NCBI GenBank assembly: GCA_016713785.1
Contig: JADJOM010000003.1
Coordinates: forward strand, 1,321,501 to 1,385,500
Origin: Gemmatimonadota bacterium
Lineage (GTDB): Bacteria; Gemmatimonadota; Gemmatimonadetes; Gemmatimonadales; GWC2-71-9
DNA length: 64,000 nucleotides
Direction: 5' to 3'
In this document: in pieces, positions 50,671 to 63,599 of the stretch
Layout: each line of letters starts with the position of its first letter
Position numbering within the stretch: position 1 is the stretch's first letter
Notes under the pieces: generated by a model
Told to the model about the DNA's origin: nothing
Seen by the model: only the letters and a program-made list of their open reading frames with translations
Databases searched by the model: none
Made by a program: the position numbers and the translations under genes

Positions 50671-50845
50671 GCCGTGACCCTGATCTCTTCGGTTCGTGCG
50701 CACCCGTCGTGCGCGCGTCGTGCCCAGTCCGACCCATTCCAGCGAAAAAGCGGGGCGACCGACCCGGGCGCGCCCGGTGGTTTCGCTCCGCACTCATCCC
50801 GCGCCTGGCGCCGGGACGGGGACCATTACAGGTCCATTGCATTCG

Positions 50846-50871
50846 TGGGGGCCGCATATCTGCGGCCCCCA
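50846..50871. repeat. Perfect hairpin in the fusA leader
   Basis: TGGGGGCCGCA (50846-50856) and TGCGGCCCCCA (50861-50871) form an 11-base stem with a TATC loop (GATA on the minus strand). No T tract follows on the minus strand, so it is a leader structure more than a simple terminator. Confidence 0.7.
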
Positions 50872-51013
50872 CGGGGCTCACACATACGGACCCACTTCTG
50901 AAGGATCGGAGGTGGCTAGCGGAGTCCCGGTGCGCTGGGGCCGGCCGTCACACGATCCGGATGTCTCGTTCCTGGGAACCCATTCGAACGCGCGGGTCCT
51001 GAGAAGCCCGGCA

Positions 51014-51041
51014 AAGGTAACCCGATGTCCGGCAATGTCAA
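51014..51041 (-). promoter_or_regulatory. Predicted fusA-tuf promoter
   Basis: On the minus strand a perfect TTGACA (51041-51036), 16 bases, then TACCTT (51019-51014) followed by TGCCGGGC. The rpsL promoter has the same TACCTTTGCCG block. Confidence 0.6.
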
Positions 51042-51121
51042 CGGGTCCCCGGACCAGCCCAGCCAGCGGGGGGCTGATTCCGCACCCCGCCGCGCCGCGG
51101 ACCCACCCGGAGACCCGGAAC

Positions 51122-51157
51122 GACGAACGGGGCGACCGCGCTGGTCGCCCCGTCGTC
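51122..51157 (-). terminator. Hairpin after rpsG
   Basis: ACGGGGCGACC (51127-51137) pairs with GGTCGCCCCGT (51143-51153), extended by GACG/CGTC around one bulged base. It lies about 25 bases past the rpsG stop. No T tract is present, so it may be a terminator or attenuator. Confidence 0.5.
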
Positions 51158-51180
51158 CCTGCCCCGCCGTCCATCCGCGT

Positions 51181-51651
51181 CTACCAGCGGTAGTGCGCGA
51201 AGGCCCGGTTGGCCTCGGCCATCTTGTGGGTGTCTTCCTTCTTCTTGATGGCGTTGCCCTCGCCCTTGGAGGCGAGGATCAGCTCGGCGGCCAGGCGCTC
51301 CTGCATGGTCTTCTCGGAGCGGCCCCGGGCGAAGTCGATCACCCAGCGCATGGCCAGGGCGGTGCGCCGCTCGGGGCGGACCTCCACCGGCACCTGGAGG
51401 GAGGCGCCGCCCACCCGGCGGCTCTTCACCTCGAGGGCGGGCTTCACGTTGCTGATGGCCTGCTTGAAGACGGTGACGCCCGGCTGGCCGGTGCGCTCCT
51501 CGATCATGTCCATGGCGGAGTAGAAGATCCGCTCGGCGGTGCTCTTCTTGCCCTGGTACATGAGCGAGCTGATGAACTTGGAGACCGTCTGGCTGTCGTA
51601 GCGGGGATCCGGCGGCACGACCCGCTTCACGGCCTTGGTGCGGCGGCTCAC
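51181..51651 (-). CDS. rpsG: 30S ribosomal protein S7
   Basis: This 156-residue protein has PDPRYDSQTVSKFISSLMYQ, the Arg-rich LEVKSRRVGGASLQVPVEVR and ends EANRAFAHYRW. It is a standard S7 that nucleates the 30S head. Its start overlaps the rpsL stop (ATGA). Confidence 0.97.
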   Translation of the reverse strand: MSRRTKAVKRVVPPDPRYDSQTVSKFISSLMYQGKKSTAERIFYSAMDMIEERTGQPGVTVFKQAISNVKPALEVKSRRVGGASLQVPVEVRPERRTALAMRWVIDFARGRSEKTMQERLAAELILASKGEGNAIKKKEDTHKMAEANRAFAHYRW

Positions 51652-52058
51652 TTCTTACCTCCCTTGCCGGCCGCGGCGGCGCCGCCGGCCTTCGGGCGCT
51701 TGGCGCCGTACTTGGAGCGGCTGCGGCGGCGGTCGTTCACCCCGGCGGCGTCGAGCGCGCCGCGGACGAGGTGGTAGCGGACGCCCGGCAGGTCCTTCAC
51801 GCGGCCGCCCCGGACCAGGACGATCGAGTGCTCCTGCAGGTTGTGCCCTTCGCCCGGGATGTAGGCGATGATCTCGAACCCGTTGGTCAGGCGCACCTTG
51901 GCCACCTTCCGGAGGGCCGAGTTCGGCTTCTTCGGGGTGGTGGTGTAGACGCGGGTGCAGACCCCGCGGCGGAACGGGTTCTGCTTGAGCGCCGGCGACT
52001 TGTCCTTGTAGACAGGCGCCTTGCGGTTCTTCCGGACGAGCTGATTGATAGTCGGCAT
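51648..52058 (-). CDS. rpsL: 30S ribosomal protein S12
   Basis: This 136-residue protein starts MPTINQLVRKNRKAPVYKDK. The decoding-site loops TTPKKPNSALRK and GGRVKDLPGVRYHLVRGALD are intact. Lysine occupies the classical streptomycin position (PKKPNS), as in sensitive strains. A short Ala/Gly/Lys tail follows KYGAKRPK. Confidence 0.97.
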   Translation of the reverse strand: MPTINQLVRKNRKAPVYKDKSPALKQNPFRRGVCTRVYTTTPKKPNSALRKVAKVRLTNGFEIIAYIPGEGHNLQEHSIVLVRGGRVKDLPGVRYHLVRGALDAAGVNDRRRSRSKYGAKRPKAGGAAAAGKGGKK

Positions 52059-52115
52059 ACGCCTGCGGTTCGGGGCACGAGACCTTCCCCCGGCCTAGTC
52101 CGGGAGAGAACGGCA

Positions 52116-52144
52116 AAGGTAGCCGGGGGAAGGGGTTGGGTCAA
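52116..52144 (-). promoter_or_regulatory. Predicted rpsL-rpsG promoter
   Basis: On the minus strand TTGACC (52144-52139), 17 bases, TACCTT (52121-52116), then TGCCG. It sits only 8 bases after the stop of the upstream low-GC gene, with about 57 bases from the -10 to the rpsL start. Confidence 0.6.
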
Positions 52145-52151
52145 GGAGGAA

Positions 52152-52988
52152 TCAGTGGCAGCCGGTGCCTTGGCAGATACACATTCCCCCGACCATGACC
52201 CAAGTACCGGTGGAAGTCACAGCAACCCCCAACTTTCCCAAGTAGCCGATTCCTCGGGTCCATTGGGCCGGAGAGAGGCTTTGCACGGGGTCTTCACCGG
52301 CCTGACCAAGGGCCAAGAAGTTCGTCACATCCTGCACTTTGTCTGAATCAATAAAGCAGGCCCGCCGCCCCCAGTCACTGCAGTCTTGGACCGAGGACGA
52401 GAATCGCGGGTAGATCTCGCCGGTGCGAGGGTCATGCCCGTGATACTCTACGTCATATTGTTCAGGCGGGACAAGCTCCGCCACCCATGTCGCATCCGTG
52501 GGGCTCGTCGCGTGCAAGATGTAAAGTGGCGGCTTCTGTCCGAGAGCCCCGATTCGCCCGACGAAGAGAAAGTTCCGGCCTTCGGCGTACTTCCGCTCAT
52601 TGACACCACTCTGGTTATTGCTTCTTACACGGACCTCCGCCACTACCCTGCCCCCGCCCAACAGGTCGGCCTCGGTAAGGTTCATGGCGCCGTACTCAGG
52701 CCAGATTGAAGCCACGGCCTTCGGCGGCTTCCCACCGATGATGATCCCGTGGCCCTCGAGGCCGAATCTCTTGAGAAAGCACCGTTGCCTCACGTAAGAC
52801 TCGATATCCGCGCTGACGGTGAGATCCCCGGTGAACGGCGGAGTTTCAAGCCGCCTCCCATAGTCCCGCTTCTCACATTGGACGTCGTACGTTTGCCCAC
52901 TCGCTCGTCCGGCGATTCCGGAGAGACAAAGGAATAGGGCAATCAGTGGAAGGGCGTGTTGGCGATGGCCAAGAAATCGAGAATCCAT
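52152..52988 (-). CDS. Secreted protein of unknown function, low GC
   Basis: This 278-residue protein has a signal peptide (HALPLIALFLCLSGIAGRASG). The mature part is rich in Cys, Tyr and Gly, with no domain I recognise. It ends in an unusual Cys-rich tail (GGMCICQGTGCH), and Cys residues elsewhere (QCEKRD, RQRCFLKRF, QDCSDWGRRACF) suggest disulfides. Base composition is clearly less GC-rich than its neighbours (roughly 55-60% by eye), and codon use is less biased, so recent acquisition is likely. It lies between the kinase gene and the rpsL promoter. Confidence 0.6.
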   Translation of the reverse strand: MDSRFLGHRQHALPLIALFLCLSGIAGRASGQTYDVQCEKRDYGRRLETPPFTGDLTVSADIESYVRQRCFLKRFGLEGHGIIIGGKPPKAVASIWPEYGAMNLTEADLLGGGRVVAEVRVRSNNQSGVNERKYAEGRNFLFVGRIGALGQKPPLYILHATSPTDATWVAELVPPEQYDVEYHGHDPRTGEIYPRFSSSVQDCSDWGRRACFIDSDKVQDVTNFLALGQAGEDPVQSLSPAQWTRGIGYLGKLGVAVTSTGTWVMVGGMCICQGTGCH

Positions 52989-53040
52989 GACTGGCGCTCC
53001 TGGCGATAAGTGGTTTCGCTAACCAGATGCACATCGTGCG

Positions 53041-56000
53041 CTACTCAGCCGGCCGGAGCTGAGAAAGGATCGCATCGGCTCGCATGGCAGCCGCTGGGTC
53101 CTGTTGTTGTCCAGCGGCGTAGATCAGGCTGAGCAACCGCCTGAGTGAACCAGCCGCCTGCGGCAGCAGGAGCAGGTGATCCTGCAGTTCGATTCCCGAG
53201 ATTGCCCTCGCCGCCACTTGGAGTGCCGTAGCGGTGTCCGCGATCAAGAGGCACAAGTTAGACTGCGCCAATGCTGATTCCGGAGCAACCTCCCCCGCAT
53301 CGCTCATCTCGGCCGCCCGGGACCATCGCGCCACGGCATCGCGCACAACAGCCGAGCGCCCTCGTGAGTGCGCGCTCTGTGGCTCCAGCGAACTATTGTG
53401 CCCAGGGGTCTGATGTGCTGTGAGCGGCCCGGTCGTCGCGAACGCGTAGAAGGCGGCGTCCTCGGTCAGCGCGAGGATCATCGCGTTCTGTTCCTGGCGG
53501 GGTGCCCATCCATCGATCAGCCGCAGGACCCTCGCCTCCTGGGACTGCACGCTGTCCGCGGAGGACCCCATGACGGCGTACGCATACAGCGTGAGTGCCT
53601 CCGCTGCGAGGGACTGCGGCGGGTGGACCGGCGTCCCATCGGGCGTCGCGAACTCCCATGCGCTGGCACCCTGCCGCAGCAGTGCCACGAGCTGGGCCGT
53701 GCGCCCCACCAGCGCCGCCAGGGGTGCCAGGCGGAGGGCATCCGCCGGAGTGGAGGGCCGCCAGGTATCCAGCACTGCACGGGCCGCGGAGCCGGCCAGC
53801 GCGAAGTCGCCAGTCTTGAGGGCGAGGCGTGCCTGATCGATCATCAGCCGCGCGCGGGCAGCAGAGTCAGTGGTCAGGTCGAGGGCGCGGGCGACGGCCG
53901 CAACGGCTGACGAGTCGCCCTGGAGCACCAGCAGGCGCTCGAGCACCGCCGCCCGCGCGGTCCAGGCGGGGCCGCTGCCGGGGTAGAGCCGAACCCACTC
54001 ATCCACCACCGAGCGGAGCACCTGACGGCTGTGCGCGAAGGCCTTGGCCCCGCGCGGAGGGGGGCCCTCCGCCTTGCCCGAGGTGAGGTCGACGGTCGGC
54101 AGCGGGCGGAAGGCGATCGTGTCCGCCTGCCAGTCGACCCAGGCGGAGTAGTAGGTGGACCCTCGGCGCCCGGGCCGCAGCCATGTACTTGTCGGCAACA
54201 CGAGGAACAGGCGCGGGATGACGACCTCGCGTGCCGCGCGGTGCGCGAGCGGTACCGCGGCCAGGGCACGGAGGTAGGCCCGCTGGGCTTCCGCGTAGCT
54301 GCCCCGAAACACGAGCCCCGCCGCACCGGGGCCCGGGAGCACCTGCTCGTCCCACAGATGGCACTCCCCGAGCCCGAACCAGCCGACGAAGTCGAGGGAA
54401 TCGGAGGCGAGGAGCCGTCGGTAGGCCTCGCAGGCCTGCGGATAGGCGCTGTCGGCCAGGAACCTGAGCCCCCGGGCGGCGAGCCGCTCGCCGGTGGTCA
54501 ACCCATCTTCGGCCTGCTCGGCTATCGTGAGAAAGGGCCGCCAGGCAGTCGCCGAATCCCGGACCCACTGACCGATCTGGGCCAGGCGCAGGTTGGCGCG
54601 CGGAAATGCCGGATCGAGCCGCAGCGCCGCACCGAAGCTCGCGCGTGCCGCGTCGAGGTCCCAGGACTGAAAGGCGGCCTCGCCGCGCAGGGCGTGCTGC
54701 AGGGCCTCGAGTGAGCTGGTGCCTGGACGCGCCGGGAGCGGAAGCGAGTCCCCCTCCGGGACGACGAGCCCGAGGGCCATCCGGCTCAGTTCGTCCATCA
54801 GTCCACTGCTCCCCACCGAGGCGATGGCAAGCGGGAGGGTGGCATTCCGACGCTTCACCGGCTCGGTGGAACCCCCGCGGCTGTCAAACAACAGGCCACG
54901 CACCCGGATGGAATCGCCGGCGCGCGTGACTTCCCCCCAGATGAACCGGCCCGCGCCGAGCCGCCGGGCCATCGCCCGGCTGGCCTCGACCGTCGCCGGC
55001 CTCCCCGCGCGGGCGATGGCATCCGACACGACCAGCGGCTCAACCCGGTGGAGGTCCCGGAACCCGTCGAGCCCGTCGTACACGAGGCGGCCGATGTCCT
55101 CGCCGCTCAGGACCGAGTCGAGCCCCGGGTCCTGCCCCTTGAAGGGCAGGACGACGACCTGTTCGGGGTCGTAGGCTGGACCCAGGAGCCCCCCGGGCCG
55201 CGCCGCCACGACCGCCGCAATCCCAAGCCCGACCGCCACGCCCCCGGCCACGAGCCACCTGGCCCTGAGGCCCTGCCGCCGTGAAGGGAGGACCTCGGCC
55301 GTCGGGGTCACCGTCCGGCCTGCCCCCGTGGGCGCCCCCTCCAGCGCCCGCCCTAGCGCCTCCGCGCTCTCATACCGGTCCGCCGGCACCTTTTCCAGCA
55401 CCCGCGACAGCACCGCCTCCACCCCCACCGGGATCGTGGGCCGGACCACCCGGATCGGGGGCGGGGTCTCGAACTGGTGCCGGGCACTGATGGCCTGCGG
55501 CGTGGCCCCGGTGAACGGCGGCTGCCCTGCCAGCATCTCGTACAGCACCACCCCCAGGCTGTAGAGGTCGCTCCGGGCGTCGAGCTTCTCGCTCCCCGCT
55601 GACTGCTCCGGGCTCATGTAGGCCGGCGTCCCGATGACCAGCCCCGTGCTGCTCAGGCTCGAGGTCCCCGACAGCGTCACTGCCCGCGCGATGCCGAAGT
55701 CGGCCAGCACCGCCCGCCCCCCGGAGAGCAGGATGTTCTCCGGCTTGATGTCCCGGTGGATGATCCCCTGGCGATGGGCGTGGGCCAGGGCACCGCACAG
55801 CTCCCGCGTGAGGTGCAGCGCCTGGTCCACCGGGAGCGGGCCCTCACGCTCGAGGCGCGCGCGCAGCGTGTCCTCCGCCACGTAGGGCATGACGTACCAC
55901 GGCACGTCGAGGCCGGGGACGACCTCCACCGTACCCGAGTCGAGCAGGGGCAGGATGCTGGGATGGGACAGGCGGGCGAGAATGCTGATCTCGCGCAGGA

Positions 56001-56265
56001 ACCGGTCGCCGGTGACGGCCCGGGCCAGCTCGGGGAGCAGGACCTTGATCGCCACCTCGCGCCCGTGGCGCAGGTCGGTGGCGCGACAGACCACGGCCAT
56101 GCCGCCGCGGCCGATCTCGCCCGCGACGGCGTAACGGTCCTGCAGTGCCTCGCGAACGGTGCTGAGCAGGTCGCTCGGCGCCAGAACTCCCCCGGGGTGG
56201 TCCGCCCCTGACGGGCGGTCGACCGGAGTTAAGGTGCAGGTCGTCGGGAATTCCGGCAAGCGCAT
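53041..56265 (-). CDS. Ser/Thr protein kinase with transmembrane helix and TPR-like C-terminal region
   Basis: This 1074-residue protein has a Hanks-type kinase domain at about 45-310. It shows the Gly loop IGRGGMAVV, Lys74 in VAIKVL, HRDIKPEN with Asp172, DFG at 189-191 and GTPAYMSPEQ, all intact. A transmembrane helix follows (RWLVAGGVAVGLGIAAVVAA, about 340-360). The remainder is an alpha-helical repeat region (for example ALQHALRGEAAFQSWDLDAA, then FGAALRLDPAFPRANLRLAQ) of TPR type, probably outside the membrane. Similar architectures are common in Gemmatimonadota. It is divergent from the BTAD regulator gene, a frequent pairing. Confidence 0.88.
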   Translation of the reverse strand: MRLPEFPTTCTLTPVDRPSGADHPGGVLAPSDLLSTVREALQDRYAVAGEIGRGGMAVVCRATDLRHGREVAIKVLLPELARAVTGDRFLREISILARLSHPSILPLLDSGTVEVVPGLDVPWYVMPYVAEDTLRARLEREGPLPVDQALHLTRELCGALAHAHRQGIIHRDIKPENILLSGGRAVLADFGIARAVTLSGTSSLSSTGLVIGTPAYMSPEQSAGSEKLDARSDLYSLGVVLYEMLAGQPPFTGATPQAISARHQFETPPPIRVVRPTIPVGVEAVLSRVLEKVPADRYESAEALGRALEGAPTGAGRTVTPTAEVLPSRRQGLRARWLVAGGVAVGLGIAAVVAARPGGLLGPAYDPEQVVVLPFKGQDPGLDSVLSGEDIGRLVYDGLDGFRDLHRVEPLVVSDAIARAGRPATVEASRAMARRLGAGRFIWGEVTRAGDSIRVRGLLFDSRGGSTEPVKRRNATLPLAIASVGSSGLMDELSRMALGLVVPEGDSLPLPARPGTSSLEALQHALRGEAAFQSWDLDAARASFGAALRLDPAFPRANLRLAQIGQWVRDSATAWRPFLTIAEQAEDGLTTGERLAARGLRFLADSAYPQACEAYRRLLASDSLDFVGWFGLGECHLWDEQVLPGPGAAGLVFRGSYAEAQRAYLRALAAVPLAHRAAREVVIPRLFLVLPTSTWLRPGRRGSTYYSAWVDWQADTIAFRPLPTVDLTSGKAEGPPPRGAKAFAHSRQVLRSVVDEWVRLYPGSGPAWTARAAVLERLLVLQGDSSAVAAVARALDLTTDSAARARLMIDQARLALKTGDFALAGSAARAVLDTWRPSTPADALRLAPLAALVGRTAQLVALLRQGASAWEFATPDGTPVHPPQSLAAEALTLYAYAVMGSSADSVQSQEARVLRLIDGWAPRQEQNAMILALTEDAAFYAFATTGPLTAHQTPGHNSSLEPQSAHSRGRSAVVRDAVARWSRAAEMSDAGEVAPESALAQSNLCLLIADTATALQVAARAISGIELQDHLLLLPQAAGSLRRLLSLIYAAGQQQDPAAAMRADAILSQLRPAE

Positions 56266-56335
56266 CCGGGTATCACTTTGGGGGGGGCTGGGCCGGGTTG
56301 CGGGGACGGGCGAGCGGGAGATAGTGTACGGCAGC

Positions 56336-56365
56336 CGGGTAAGCCCCCAGTCACTTCACGGTCAA
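56336..56365 (-). promoter_or_regulatory. Predicted promoter of the kinase gene
   Basis: On the minus strand TTGACC (56365-56360), 18 bases, TACCCG (56341-56336), about 70 bases before the kinase ATG. It lies in the 116-base divergent gap shared with the BTAD gene. Confidence 0.4.
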
Positions 56366-56381
56366 ACAGGCATTCCCCCTC

Positions 56382-57310
56382 GTGCCCCTGCACCTCCGTT
56401 CATTCGGCGGCCTCGCGCTCACCCGCGAAGGCTCCCCGACCGGCCTCACGGACAGCCGGCGCAAGCCGCTGGCCCTGCTCGCCCTGGTCGGCGCGGCCGG
56501 CGAGCGCGGGGTGAGCCGTGACAAGCTGGCCGGCTACCTCTGGGCCGAGAGCGACCCGGAGCGGGCCCGCGGCGTCCTCAAGCAGACCCTCTACGTGCTC
56601 CGCAAGGAGTTCGAGGGCGGGCCGGAGCTCTTCCTCGGCACCACCGACCTCCGGCTCAATCCCGACGCCATCACCATGGACCTGTGGGAGTTCGAGCGGC
56701 TGGCCACGGCCGGCGACGGCGCGGGCGCCGCCACCTGCTACACCGGCCACTTCCTGGATGGGTTCCACCTCTCCGACGCGCCGGAGTTCGAGCGCTGGGT
56801 GGATGAACAGCGGGACCGGCTGGCCCGCCGGATGAGCGCGCTGCTGGAGCGCCTGGCGCTGGAGGCCAGCGGCCGGAATCTCCCCCGCGAAGCCGCCGAC
56901 TGGTGGCTCCGCCTCACGGAGCACGACCCCTTCGATACCCGGGCGGTCACCGGCCTCCTGCACGCCCTGCTCCAGGCGGGAGACCGCCCCCGCGCCCTGC
57001 GCTACGCCGAGCGGCACATGGCGCTGATCCGGAAGGAGCTGGACATCACGCCGGATCCCGAGATCCGGCGCCTGGTGGAGCAGGCCCGGGCGCGCCCCGT
57101 CGGCCAGCCAGATGCGCCCCACGCCAGCGCCACGCCGGCCGCCTCCCCTGCCCCCGCCGTCGCGCCGACCACGACCCCGGCACCGGCACCGGCTCCCCCC
57201 CGTTGCCCCGCCCCGCTCCGCCGGCCGGCCCCGCCAGGCTCTGGCTGGTGGCGGGCTCCGCGCTGGCCCTGGTGCTGCTGGGCTACGCCCTGCTCCGGCT
57301 CACCCGCTAG
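56382..57310 (+). CDS. BTAD-domain (SARP-like) regulator with C-terminal membrane helix, probably frameshifted
   Basis: The N-terminus is an OmpR-like winged helix (LRSFGGLALTREGSPTGLTD through WAESDPERARGVLKQTLYVL). A bacterial transcriptional activation domain with TPR-like helices follows (EPDIRRLV-type end, ITPDPEIRRLVEQA). After an Ala/Pro linker the frame as sequenced runs into a Pro/Arg/Trp-rich stretch ending at 57362. The neighbouring frame gives a sensible membrane helix (LWLVAGSALALVLLGYALLR) ending at a TAG at 57308-57310. The switch lies at a run of seven C residues (57195-57201); one extra C would restore a 309-residue protein. Start is a GTG. Confidence 0.75.
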
Positions 57311-57897
57311 GGGAGCAGCCGCTCCTCCATGGCGGTCCCGGCCCAGACCGGGCCCTGGGTGAGAAGCACCAGGCTCCCGGCGCTGACCTCCCCGGGCCGG
57401 AGCGCCCGCACGCTGCGCGGGTACTCGCCGCCGGGGTCGGTGGCGATCCGGAAGCGGAAGGTGACCGGCACCGTCAGGGTGGAGCGGAATTCGTAGAGCC
57501 AGAGCTCGCCGGCGATCCCGGGGGGCGGGGACCGGCGAGCGAGCCGGAGCTCAAGCCCGAGCACGGCGGGTACCGGCTGCCACGGGCTCCAGGCAGTGAC
57601 GCCGGGGGCCGTCTCGGGCCCCGCACCGAGCGGGACGCTGTTCTGGGCCGGTCCGCTGTTGCGCCATCCCAGCGCGGCGCCCAGGCGTTCCAGCAGCCCC
57701 CCCGAACGCCGCAGTCCCCCGCCAGCCGCCTCCGGCGTTCCGACCCCCATCCGGAGGATCTTCCGGCGGAGCTCCTCCAATTCCGACTCGGCGAGGCCGG
57801 TCATCCCGGCGATCTCCGTGACCCCCCGCCCCTCCAGGAGGAGCGAGGCGGCCTCGGTCAGCCGGTCGAGATGGGACCTGGGTTCGGTCGTCGCCAT
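57307..57897 (-). CDS. Hypothetical protein with N-terminal helix-turn-helix-like segment
   Basis: This 196-residue protein has an N-terminal segment that could be a helix-turn-helix (LTEAASLLLEGRGVTEIAGM, then TGLAESELEELRRKIL). A Gly-rich linker follows, and then a beta-rich C-terminal domain (LGLELRLARR, LWLYEFRSTLTVPVTFRFRI, SAGSLVLLTQG). I recognise no family. Its stop shares the palindromic CTAG with the stop of the convergent BTAD gene. Confidence 0.6.
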   Translation of the reverse strand: MATTEPRSHLDRLTEAASLLLEGRGVTEIAGMTGLAESELEELRRKILRMGVGTPEAAGGGLRRSGGLLERLGAALGWRNSGPAQNSVPLGAGPETAPGVTAWSPWQPVPAVLGLELRLARRSPPPGIAGELWLYEFRSTLTVPVTFRFRIATDPGGEYPRSVRALRPGEVSAGSLVLLTQGPVWAGTAMEERLLP

Positions 57898-58117
57898 GGC
57901 CCCAAGGGTAGGCTCCCGGTGTCAGACAACCGTCATCACCCGGTCACCGGCCCCCCCGCAGGACGCTTCGCAGGGGGCCGGGGCCCCCGGTTGGCCAGCA
58001 CCGCTCCAGGGGCACCCCGCCGTCGCCAGCCGCTGGTCGCTGGCGGCCGGTCGGAAAACGGGGATATTTCCCGCGGGCAGGGTGGGCCGGGCGCCGAAAT
58101 TCCCAAGAGGAGGCAGG

Positions 58118-58993
58118 ATGCGCTGGAACCGTGGCGGGAGGAGCGAGAACCTCGAGGACATGCGCGGGGCCGGCGGTGGCCGCTTTTCGGGCGGGGGCGG
58201 CGGCATGAAGCTCGGCCTGGGGGGCATGCTGCTGCTCCTGGTGCTGAGCATGGTCTTCAAGCGCGACTTCTTCCAGCTGGTCGGCGGGACCGGGGGGATG
58301 GCCGCCGGGGCCCCCGGGCAGGTGGACGCCGGCCCGGTGCAGGCCTCGGCTGAGGAGGAGACGATGGTGGAATTCGTCTCGGCCGTGCTCGACAGCACCC
58401 AGGGGTTCTGGCAGGCCGAGCTGCCCCGCCACGGGACCGCGTACCGCGAGGCCAGGCTGCTGCTCTTCCGGGACGCGATTCAGTCGGCCTGCGGCTTCGC
58501 GGAATCGGCCACCGGGCCCTTCTACTGCCCGGGCGACGAGAAGGTCTACATCGACCTCGGCTTCTACGACGAACTGCAGCGCCGATTCGGCGCGCCGGGG
58601 GACTTTGCGCAGGCCTACGTGCTGGCCCACGAGATCGGGCACCACGTGCAGAACGTGCTGGGCATCGAGCGCCAGGTGCGCCAGGCCCAGCAGCGCCGCC
58701 CGGAGCAGCAGAACGAGCTGTCGGTGCGGATGGAGCTGCAGGCGGACTGTTTCGCGGGGATCTGGGGCCGGGACGCGGCGGCCAAGGGGATGCTCGAGCC
58801 GGGCGACATCGAGGAAGGCCTGGGCGCGGCGGCCGCGGTCGGGGACGACCGGCTGCAGCAGATGGCCACCGGTCACGTGAGCCCGGAGGGGTTCACCCAC
58901 GGGACCAGCGAGCAGCGGATGCGCTGGTTCAACGAGGGGTTCCGCTCCGGGGACCTGTCCCGGTGCGACACCTTCGGCGCCGGCGCGCCCTGA
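58118..58993 (+). CDS. YpfJ-family neutral zinc metallopeptidase
   Basis: This 291-residue protein begins MRWNRGGRSENLEDMRGAGG, a Gly-rich cytoplasmic start typical of the family, followed by one membrane helix (MKLGLGGMLLLLVLSMVF). The catalytic part has HEIGHH (171-176) and MELQADCFAGIWG, with the third ligand Glu. FYCPGDEKVYIDLGFYDEL and HGTSEQRMRWFNEGF are further family marks. The physiological substrate is not known for this family. GAGGAGG at 58107-58113 is the Shine-Dalgarno. A 15-base hairpin follows the gene. Confidence 0.9.
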   Translation: MRWNRGGRSENLEDMRGAGGGRFSGGGGGMKLGLGGMLLLLVLSMVFKRDFFQLVGGTGGMAAGAPGQVDAGPVQASAEEETMVEFVSAVLDSTQGFWQAELPRHGTAYREARLLLFRDAIQSACGFAESATGPFYCPGDEKVYIDLGFYDELQRRFGAPGDFAQAYVLAHEIGHHVQNVLGIERQVRQAQQRRPEQQNELSVRMELQADCFAGIWGRDAAAKGMLEPGDIEEGLGAAAAVGDDRLQQMATGHVSPEGFTHGTSEQRMRWFNEGFRSGDLSRCDTFGAGAP

Positions 58994-59019
58994 GCCGTCC
59001 GGCCGGAGGGCGCATGACA

Positions 59020-59053
59020 AACGCGGGGCGGACCGGATGGTCCGCCCCGCGTT
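59020..59053. terminator. Bidirectional terminator hairpin between zinc peptidase and rpoC
   Basis: A perfect 15-base stem (59020-59034 with 59039-59053) with loop GGAT lies between the convergent genes. It is the likely end of the rpoBC transcript. Confidence 0.75.
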
Positions 59054-59071
59054 GCATGCTGCCTGCCGCGC

Positions 59072-63589
<4,518 letters not shown>

Positions 63590-63599
63590 TGGTCCGTCC

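Larger units (their letters stand above)
50671..51180. other. 510-base gap between rpsG and fusA, regulatory leader
   Basis: No convincing gene is present in this gap, although these two genes are usually close. It holds the rpsG-distal hairpin (51122-51157), a promoter-like pair (51014-51041) and a perfect hairpin (50846-50871) within what would be a leader of about 335 bases. The rest shows no recognisable element. Confidence 0.6.
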
